Assembly: GCF_040939785.1 (NCBI RefSeq)
Contig: NZ_CP162553.1
Location: forward strand, 1,240,001-1,304,000
Direction: 5' to 3'
Length of the DNA: 64,000 nt
Source: Bradyrhizobium lupini
Lineage (GTDB): Bacteria; Pseudomonadota; Alphaproteobacteria; Rhizobiales; Xanthobacteraceae
Below the pieces are notes generated by a model. It saw nothing but the letters and a program-made list of their open reading frames with translations, was not told the DNA's origin and ran no database searches. Positions 55,283 to 64,000 of this stretch are shown piece after piece (position 1 is the stretch's first letter; the number at the start of each line of letters is the position of its first letter). The translations under genes and the position numbers were made by a program.

Positions 55283-55497
55283 TGCTTGGCCACGCGACCG
55301 ATGCGGCCGTCAGGATCTGCGACGGCTCATAACACCGATCGGTCCAGTCCGCACCCCGCGGCCGGCTGCGAAGGCAGCGGTTTTGCCGCGCTTTTGCCCG
55401 GTGTGGCCCGAAGATTCCCATTTTCTGCCCCGCTGTGGTCACGCCCCAGGGTCTCTGTTCAGTCCCGGGACGGGCGGAATTTGGGGAGATCGTCAAC

Positions 55498-56154
55498 ATG
55501 ATGAAAGCCAGCGGGCGCGCGGCCCTGATTCTCCTGGCCGGGCTTTTCTTGCTGTTCGGGGGCGTTGCACAGGCGGCGCCGAATTCAGCCGCAAGCAGCA
55601 AGTCGGACAGCGCGGGCAAACAGGCCGACACGGTCAAGCCGACCAAGCAGCGGCATCACACGTCGCGTCACCGCGACAACACCAAGACGGCAGAAAAATC
55701 CGACGACAAGGCCGACAAGAAGGACGCCGCGGCAACGGCCGATGAGACGAAGGCCGACAATCGTGACGCGCCGACCTCGAGCCAGATGCCGCCGGAAATC
55801 GCCAACGCCAACGCGCAACTCGCCGCCGCCGATACGCCGACCGCGGCTGCCGCTTCCGCAATGACGGGCCGGGCCAACGACAACGTCCAGGCCGCGGCCG
55901 ATAATACCGCCGCCCCGAACGCCGAGAGCCAGGTCGTCGCACCCGATCAGCTCAACGACATCGACCGCGCCCTGCAACAGGACAACACGCCGGCGCAGAG
56001 GGCGGTGATCGACGCGCAGCCGCGTCCGGCGCCGGTGATGGCAAGCAGCCAGCAGAGCTCGGCCTGGGACCAGAGCTCCCTGATCGGAAAAATCTTCATC
56101 GGCGTCGGCACGCTGCTGACGCTGGCCTCCGCCGCGCGTATGTTCATGGCGTGA
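55498..56154 (+). CDS. secreted low-complexity protein with C-terminal membrane segment, function unknown
   Basis: A 218-residue protein from ATG 55498 (GGGGAG upstream; ATG 55501 also possible). The signal sequence is GRAALILLAGLFLLFGGVAQA, cleaved near AQAA. The mature part (~25-190) is rich in Ala, Asp, Lys, Asn and Ser and probably disordered (KSDDKADKKDAAATADETKADN). Near the end SLIGKIFIGVGTLLTLASAARMFMA is hydrophobic and would anchor it. No domain was recognised. The promoter region to its left is shared with the divergent sigF unit. Confidence 0.75.
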   Translation: MMKASGRAALILLAGLFLLFGGVAQAAPNSAASSKSDSAGKQADTVKPTKQRHHTSRHRDNTKTAEKSDDKADKKDAAATADETKADNRDAPTSSQMPPEIANANAQLAAADTPTAAAASAMTGRANDNVQAAADNTAAPNAESQVVAPDQLNDIDRALQQDNTPAQRAVIDAQPRPAPVMASSQQSSAWDQSSLIGKIFIGVGTLLTLASAARMFMA

Positions 56155-56305
56155 TTTTGGCCTGATCGCCGGCCCGCGGGACCTGGTCCGGAACGCGCAT
56201 CTGGCCGCGTGTTCCGGCCGTCCTCGCGCCGATGGCTTTGCGGCCTCTTGAAGCCCACCGCGCGAGCGGGCACATTGCCCGCTCAACCAAAAGCGTGGGT
56301 GGAGC

Positions 56306-57085
56306 ATGAGCACGTTCGAACACATCATCGTCGAAAGCAAAGGCGCGGTCGGCATCATCAAGCTGAACCGGCCGAAGCTGCTCAACGCGCTCTCCTTCGG
56401 CGTCTTCCGCGAGATCGCCGCGGCCGTCGACGATCTCGAAGCCGATAACGCCATCGGCTGCATCGTCGTGACCGGCAGCGAGAAGGCGTTTGCTGCCGGC
56501 GCCGACATCAAGGAGATGCAGCCGAAAGGCTTCATCGACATGTTCTCGGAGGATTTTGCCGCGATCGGCGGCGATCGGGTCGCGCGCTGCCGCAAGCCGA
56601 CGATCGCCGCGGTCGCAGGCTATGCGCTCGGCGGCGGCTGCGAGCTCGCGATGATGTGCGACTTCATCATCGCCGCCGACACCGCCAAATTTGGTCAACC
56701 CGAAATCACGCTCGGCACCATCCCCGGCATCGGCGGCACCCAGCGCCTGACCCGTGCGATCGGCAAGTCCAAGGCGATGGACCTTTGCCTCACCGGCCGC
56801 ATGATGGATGCGGCCGAAGCCGAGCGCAGCGGCCTGGTCAGCCGCATCGTTCCCGCCGACAAGCTGATGGACGAGGTGATGGCCGCGGCCGAGAAGATCG
56901 CCGCGATGTCGCGGCCCGCGGTCGCGATGGCCAAGGAAGCGGTCAACCGCGCCTTCGAGACCACGCTCGCCGAGGGCATGAGCGTCGAGCGCAACCTGTT
57001 CCACTCGACCTTCGCACTGGAGGACCGCTCCGAGGGCATGGCGGCGTTCATCGAGAAGCGGAAGCCGGTGAACAAGAACAGGTAA
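56306..57085 (+). CDS. enoyl-CoA hydratase
   Basis: A 259-residue crotonase-fold enzyme hydrating trans-2-enoyl-CoA in beta-oxidation. Landmarks: [41 protein letters not shown] (CoA-binding oxyanion loop), [59 protein letters not shown], with both catalytic glutamates (GGCELA and GQPEITLG). C-terminal [20 protein letters not shown] is normal. The length is that of EchA/FadB-like monofunctional enzymes. Monocistronic by spacing. Confidence 0.95.
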   Translation: MSTFEHIIVESKGAVGIIKLNRPKLLNALSFGVFREIAAAVDDLEADNAIGCIVVTGSEKAFAAGADIKEMQPKGFIDMFSEDFAAIGGDRVARCRKPTIAAVAGYALGGGCELAMMCDFIIAADTAKFGQPEITLGTIPGIGGTQRLTRAIGKSKAMDLCLTGRMMDAAEAERSGLVSRIVPADKLMDEVMAAAEKIAAMSRPAVAMAKEAVNRAFETTLAEGMSVERNLFHSTFALEDRSEGMAAFIEKRKPVNKNR

Positions 57086-57307
57086 AGGCAGGCGAGCGGT
57101 CAGCCTGGTGTAAGGCTCTGCCGCTTTCCCGCAGAATCCCTGTGACGTGCCTGCAACAAGCACGGAATACATGGGGGTTTCCCCCGCGGCAGTTTGCCTG
57201 CGGGACCTCGGCTGGTTAAACAGCTAAGAGAGCCGCCGTCGGCGGGGGCGGACAGCCGGGATTTGCGGGATTACATGATTGGGCGTGCCGCCAGAGCTGG
57301 TCGCGTG

Positions 57308-58705
57308 ATGACGCGGCATCGATCGGGCGTGGCTCCTGTGCTCGCGACATGGACCACGCTGGCGCTGTGTTGCGCCCTGCCCTCGGCCGCACGGGCGGAA
57401 GCGCTGCCGGAGGCGCTCGCCAAGGCCTACCAGACCAATCCGCAACTCAATGCCGAGCGTGCGCGGCAGCGCGCCACCGACGAGAACGTGCCGCAGGCGC
57501 TCGCCGGCTACCGGCCACAGATCGTGGCAAGCCTCAGCGCCGGGTTGCAGTCGGTGCGCAACCTGCTGCCCGACAACACCATCCAGACCGCCAATCTGAA
57601 GCCATGGATCATCGGCGTCACCGTGTCGCAGACCCTGTTCAACGGTTTCCGCACCGCCAACAACGTGCGCGCCGCCGAACTCCAGGTGCAGTCTGGCCGC
57701 GAGGCGCTGCGCAACGTCGGCCAGGGTGTGCTGCTCGACGCGGTCACCGCCTACACCAATGTCCTCGCCAACCAGTCGCTGGTCGAGGCGCAGCGCTCCA
57801 ACGTCGCCTTCCTGCGCGAAACGCTCTCGGTCACCCAGCGGCGCCTCAACGCCGGCGACGTCACGCCGACCGACAGCGCCCAGGCCGAGGCGCGGCTCAA
57901 CCGCGGGCTTTCCGATCTCAACGCCGCGGAAGTCGCGCTGGCGGTGAGCCAGGCGATCTACGCGCAGGTGATCGGCAATGCGCCGTCGCAGCTTCGGGCC
58001 GCCGAAGTCGTCGACCGCTATCTGCCGAAGAGCCGCGAAGACGCGCTGACGATGGCGATCCGCCAGCACCCAGCGGTGATGGCGGCGGGCTTCGACGTCG
58101 ATGTCGCCTCCACCAACATCCGCGTCGCCGAAGGCGCGCTGCTGCCGAGCGCCAGCGTCCAGGGCAGCGCCAGCAAGAGCCGCAACAACGACCCGACGCT
58201 CGGCACCTTCGCCGAAGATCAGGCCTCGATCGTCGCCAATGTCACCGTGCCGATCTACGACGGCGGCCAGGCCGCCGCACAGACCCGGCAGGCCAAGGAA
58301 ATCAGGGCGCAGAGCCGGCTCGTGCTCGATCAGGTGCGCAACCAGGCGCGCACGGCGGCGGTCAGCGCCTGGGTTGCCAATGAAGGCGCCAAGATCGCGG
58401 TCTCGGCTTCGGAGTCCGAAGTGAAGGCGGCGACCGTCGCGCTCCAGGGCGTGCAGCGCGAGGCCGCCGGCGGACAGCGCACGACGGTGGATGTGCTGAA
58501 CTCGCAGGCCGATCTGATCCAGGCCAAGGCCCGCCTGATCGGCGCCAATCGCGACCGCGTGATCGCTTCCTACACGCTGCTCAGCGCCGTCGGCCATCTC
58601 GACGTCAAGACCTTGAGCCTGAACACGCCGGACTATCTGCCCGAGGTGCACTACCAGCAGGTCCGCGACGCCTGGCACGGCCTGCGCACGCCATCGGGGC
58701 AGTAG
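57308..58705 (+). CDS. tolC: TolC-family outer membrane efflux protein
   Basis: A 465-residue outer-membrane channel. The start is uncertain: ATG 57308 (MTRHRSGVAPVLATW) or ATG 57275; both leave a signal peptide ending near ARAEA. Two OEP domains are present: LPEALAKAYQTNPQLNAERARQRATDENVPQALAGYRPQI... with WIIGVTVSQTLFNGFRTANNVRAAE, and the second AEVVDRYLPKSREDALTMAIRQHPAVMAAG with VANVTVPIYDGGQAAAQTRQAKEI. These form the trimeric barrel and coiled tunnel. It serves RND, MFS or type I export systems; no partner is adjacent. A perfect mini-hairpin GGGGG-TTT-CCCCC lies upstream at 57173-57185. Confidence 0.94.
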   Translation: MTRHRSGVAPVLATWTTLALCCALPSAARAEALPEALAKAYQTNPQLNAERARQRATDENVPQALAGYRPQIVASLSAGLQSVRNLLPDNTIQTANLKPWIIGVTVSQTLFNGFRTANNVRAAELQVQSGREALRNVGQGVLLDAVTAYTNVLANQSLVEAQRSNVAFLRETLSVTQRRLNAGDVTPTDSAQAEARLNRGLSDLNAAEVALAVSQAIYAQVIGNAPSQLRAAEVVDRYLPKSREDALTMAIRQHPAVMAAGFDVDVASTNIRVAEGALLPSASVQGSASKSRNNDPTLGTFAEDQASIVANVTVPIYDGGQAAAQTRQAKEIRAQSRLVLDQVRNQARTAAVSAWVANEGAKIAVSASESEVKAATVALQGVQREAAGGQRTTVDVLNSQADLIQAKARLIGANRDRVIASYTLLSAVGHLDVKTLSLNTPDYLPEVHYQQVRDAWHGLRTPSGQ

Positions 58706-58729
58706 TTTCAATCGTCTGGCTTGGTGCCG

Positions 58730-59287
58730 ATGAAAAGCCGCCGCATCCATCTGATGGGAGCCTCCGGCTCCGGCGTGACGACGATCGGCCGCGCGCTCGC
58801 GAGCCGGCTTGCGCTGCCGCATCACGACAGCGATGATTATTTCTGGCTGCCGACGGCGCCGCCCTACCAGACCACGCGCCCCGCTGCCGAGCGTCTGCGC
58901 CTGATGCGCGAGATGTTTCTGCCGCGGCTCGATTGGGTGCTGAGCGGAACGGTCACCGGCTGGGGCGACGAGTTCATCCCATTCTTCGATCTCGTCGTCT
59001 TTGTGACGACGCCGCGCGAGCTTCGCTTGCAGCGCCTGCGTGACCGCGAGGCTACGCATTTCGGAGCGGATGCCGTCGCACAGGGCGGCTGGCGTCATGA
59101 GGAGGCGGAGTCGTTCGTCGACTGGGCCTCGCACTACGAAGCCGGCGATCGCGAGGGTCGCAGTCTCGCAAGAGATGAGGCGTGGCTCGCGAAGCTGCCC
59201 TGCCCGGTCGTGCGCGTCGACGGCTCACGCCTGCTTGCGGACCTCGTCGAGCAGCTATGCAGCGAAGCGCAGCGGCTGCCGGGCTGA
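58730..59287 (+). CDS. P-loop NTPase-like protein with an altered Walker A
   Basis: A 185-residue protein starting at ATG 58730 (MKSRRIHLMGASGSGVTTIG). The first strand-loop-helix looks like an adenylate-kinase-type P-loop, but the invariant lysine is replaced: GASGSGVTT instead of GxxGxGKT. It continues like small kinases: ASRLALPHHDSDDYFW, RLDWVLSGTVTGWGDEFI, DLVVFVTTPRELRLQRLRDRE and RSLARDEAWLAKLPCPVVRVDGS. Related proteins with GASGSGTTT-like loops are annotated as AAA or adenylate kinase family. Nucleotide binding is uncertain; function is unknown. Confidence 0.8.
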   Translation: MKSRRIHLMGASGSGVTTIGRALASRLALPHHDSDDYFWLPTAPPYQTTRPAAERLRLMREMFLPRLDWVLSGTVTGWGDEFIPFFDLVVFVTTPRELRLQRLRDREATHFGADAVAQGGWRHEEAESFVDWASHYEAGDREGRSLARDEAWLAKLPCPVVRVDGSRLLADLVEQLCSEAQRLPG

Positions 59288-59338
59288 TGTGATACTGTCA
59301 CGATGCCACTGCCAAATAATAATACAGGGAGAGAAACC

Positions 59339-60301
59339 ATGCTCAGCCGACGCAGCGTCCTGCTTGCCTCCCTTGCCGCCGGAGTTGCCATGTCGAACAA
59401 AGCCCACGCACGTGCCGCGCAGCCCGCCACTCCGGTCAATTTCGACGTCCCGGCCCATGCCTGCGACTGTCACACCCACATCCATGGCGATGTCGAAAAA
59501 TTTCCGTTCTTCGCGGGCCGCGTCTACACGCCGGAACCGGCTTCGCCGGAGGAGATGGCCGCGCTGCACAAGGCGCTGCATATCGAGCGCGTGGTGATCG
59601 TGACGCCGAGCGTCTACGGCACCGACAACTCGTCGACGCTGTTAGGCATGAAAGCGCGTGGCGCGGCCGCGCGCGGGGTGGCCGTGATCGACGACAAAAC
59701 GACCGAGGCCCAGCTTGACACGATGCAGGCAGACGGCTTTCGCGGTGTCCGCCTCAATCTCGCGACCGGCGGCGTCAACGACCCCAATGTCGGCCGGCCG
59801 CGCTTCACCGCCGCAGTCGAGCGCATGAAGGCGCGCGGTTGGCACGTGCAGCTCTACACGACGCTTCCCATGATCTCGGCGATCAAGGACCTCGTCGAGA
59901 CGGCGCCAGTACCCGTTGTATTCGACCATTTCGGCGGCCTTGAGGCCTCGCTTGGGCTGGAGCAGCCGGGATTTTCCGACCTGGTCGCGCTGGTGAAATC
60001 CGGCAAGGCCTATGTCAAGATTTCCGGCGCCTATCGCTCCTCGAAGCTCGCGCCCGATTATCAGGACATGGTGCCCTATGCCCGCGCACTGATCGCGGCG
60101 AATGCGGACCGCATCGTCTGGGGCACGGACTGGCCGCATCCGGATTCGAGCCGTGTCGAGGGACGCAAAGCCACCGACATCGCGCCGCTCTACCAGATCG
60201 ACGACGGCCGCCTGCTCAACCAGCTTCCGGTGTGGGCGCCGGATGCAGATGTGCGCAAGAAGATCCTGGTCGACAACCCGGCGCAACTCTACGGGTTCTG
60301 A
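59339..60301 (+). CDS. TAT-exported amidohydrolase (TIM-barrel, LigI-like)
   Basis: A 320-residue enzyme starting at ATG 59339 after AGGGAGAG. The N-terminus MLSRRSVLLASLAAGVAMSNKAHA is a twin-arginine-type signal. The amidohydrolase metal motif is CDCHTHIHGD (HxH); other parts are GVRLNLATGGVNDPN, VVFDHFGGLEASLG, YVKISGAYRSS and RIVWGTDWPHPDS with the last acidic ligand. This pattern resembles 2-pyrone-4,6-dicarboxylate lactonase and related hydrolases, which act on lactones from lignin-type aromatics. Export would be unusual for a metabolic lactonase. Confidence 0.88.
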   Translation: MLSRRSVLLASLAAGVAMSNKAHARAAQPATPVNFDVPAHACDCHTHIHGDVEKFPFFAGRVYTPEPASPEEMAALHKALHIERVVIVTPSVYGTDNSSTLLGMKARGAAARGVAVIDDKTTEAQLDTMQADGFRGVRLNLATGGVNDPNVGRPRFTAAVERMKARGWHVQLYTTLPMISAIKDLVETAPVPVVFDHFGGLEASLGLEQPGFSDLVALVKSGKAYVKISGAYRSSKLAPDYQDMVPYARALIAANADRIVWGTDWPHPDSSRVEGRKATDIAPLYQIDDGRLLNQLPVWAPDADVRKKILVDNPAQLYGF

Positions 60302-60331
60302 GTCGCGCCAAGCGCAATTCGGTTCAACGAC

Positions 60332-60412
60332 CGCGACACGGTTCCACAATGAGGCGTGGAACTGTTGTCGCGAAGGCACAAACTCGTTGGACTCACACGA
60401 ACGTGTTTGTGC
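60332..60412. other. pair of hairpins in the leader upstream of the LysE gene
   Basis: CGCGACACGGTTCCAC (60332-60347) pairs, with one bulge, with GTGGAACTGTTGTCGCG (60356-60372). Next GCACAAAC (60376-60383) pairs with GTTTGTGC (60405-60412), with a small CACACGAACGTG element inside. They occupy the 200-base gap between the amidohydrolase and LysE genes. Neither has a T-run on the plus strand, so they may be a structured leader or a repeat more than a terminator. Confidence 0.45.
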
Positions 60413-60501
60413 TCTCGTCCGTTTCTCACCCTTCTGGTTGAGGCGGCGATTCTTTTTCGGGGCTACGCACACGCACAGATTTCATTTGTTCGTGCGGGTG
60501 C

Positions 60502-61128
60502 ATGCCTTTATCGCATTATCTTGCCGCGCTTTTTTCCGGCATTGGAATTGGTTTCACCGTGGCCGCCCCCATCGGACCGATGGGCATGCTGTGCATACAG
60601 CGCACATTGGCATCCGGCATGGCCACGGGCCTCGCAACCGGCTTCGGCGCCGCGACCGTGCATCTCACCTACAGCGCTCTCGCGGTTTTAGGACTGGGCT
60701 CGCTGGCACAGCCCCGGGTCGAGGCCAATGCCGCCGGCTTCGGCACCGTCTCGGCGCTCACGCTGCTGTGGTTCGCGATCCGGACCCATCGCGGCTCGGT
60801 CGCGCTCCAGACGACCGACGTCGTCGACAACGTGCATCTGGCGCGGGCCTATCTCAGCGCCATCGCGCTTGGGTTCACCAATCCGCTGACCGTCATCCTG
60901 TTTCTGGCTGCGCTGCACGCCTTTTCAATGCAGACCGCGGCAGCCCCGCTGATCGCCGGTGTCTTCGTCGGTTCCGCGATCTGGTGGACCGTGCTCAGCA
61001 CGATCGTGGCAATGGCGCGGTCACGGCTGACGCCGCGCATGCTGTCGATGAGCAGTCGGTTGGCCAGCTTGATGCTGCTGGGCCTCGGCACCATGATGCT
61101 GGTGCGGATCGCGCAGCGGATGCTGTGA
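60502..61128 (+). CDS. LysE-family exporter
   Basis: A 208-residue membrane protein with about six hydrophobic segments. It starts MPLSHYLAALFSGIGIGFTVAAPIGPMGMLCIQRTLASGMATGLATGFGAATVHLTYSALAVLGL, which carries the family motif GPMGMLCIQRTLASG. The second half has AIALGFTNPLTVILFLAALHAF, the other hallmark (NPL). LysE/RhtB proteins export amino acids or other small cations. The substrate is not readable. The gene ends 9 bases before the convergent RND pump. Confidence 0.9.
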   Translation: MPLSHYLAALFSGIGIGFTVAAPIGPMGMLCIQRTLASGMATGLATGFGAATVHLTYSALAVLGLGSLAQPRVEANAAGFGTVSALTLLWFAIRTHRGSVALQTTDVVDNVHLARAYLSAIALGFTNPLTVILFLAALHAFSMQTAAAPLIAGVFVGSAIWWTVLSTIVAMARSRLTPRMLSMSSRLASLMLLGLGTMMLVRIAQRML

Positions 61129-61137
61129 TTGGCGGCG

Positions 61138-64000
<2,863 letters not shown>

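Noticed and set aside
57224..59134. 636-codon minus-strand open frame
   Set aside because: Antisense to tolC and the P-loop gene; composition is typical of a shadow.

Overview
The window is GC-rich chromosomal DNA from an alphaproteobacterium, most likely Bradyrhizobium or a close relative. Pointers are a MucR/Ros regulator, DUF2336, DUF1491 and DUF5330 proteins, a TIGR03808/TIGR03809-type pair, a split methylmalonyl-CoA mutase, two ECF sigma/anti-sigma modules, Bug/TTT transport genes, and several intergenic inverted repeats of the kind scattered through Bradyrhizobium genomes. This assignment is inference from gene content. I see no rRNA, tRNA, CRISPR array, transposase or phage gene. Coding density is high.

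Layout. 1-0.7 kb: two secreted proteins (DUF1259, cut by the window edge, and PepSY). 1.2-3.6 kb: an ATP-grasp enzyme tightly coupled to a FetAB-like ABC exporter. 3.6-8.2 kb: an arsenic island made of two divergent units, arsR-flavoprotein-MFS on the minus strand and arsR-aqpS-arsC on the plus strand, with repeated operator-like sequences. 8.3-9.7 kb: an OprB-type porin. 9.8-17 kb: a catabolic cluster (Bug receptor, VOC dioxygenase, quinone oxidoreductase, FAH hydrolase, DUF1185 protein, MBL hydrolase) with GntR and LysR regulators and a repeated 12-bp palindrome. 17-25 kb: envelope and signalling genes (lipoprotein, DUF2336, DUF1491, peptidoglycan-binding protein, PAS histidine kinase, DUF5330, SufE, MucR). 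25-33 kb: two membrane glycosyltransferases, class II aldolase, M20 peptidase, HerA-like ATPase. 33-46 kb: folP-folB-folK, then mutA-GFA-mutB, a complete tripartite tricarboxylate transporter, meaB and pcp. 45.7-55 kb: TIGR03808/03809-type pair, subtilase-anti-sigma-ECF operon, diguanylate cyclase-DUF2336 pair, and a SigF/NrsF-like sigma module. 55-64 kb: a small secreted protein, enoyl-CoA hydratase, TolC, a P-loop protein, a TAT-exported amidohydrolase, LysE, and a CusA/CzcA RND pump that runs off the right edge.

Two things stand out. First, six genes are broken by small indels, four of them in C/G runs (near 14820, 15745, 18524, 23814, 41095 and 63108). Because they include mucR and an RND pump, sequencing or assembly error is at least as likely as real decay. 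Second, in the ECF sigma operon at 48.3-51.2 kb the anti-sigma factor has a periplasmic domain that, by eye, has the strand/helix order of a subtilisin propeptide, and a secreted subtilase is encoded next to it. This suggests a protease/anti-sigma signalling module that I do not recognise as described.
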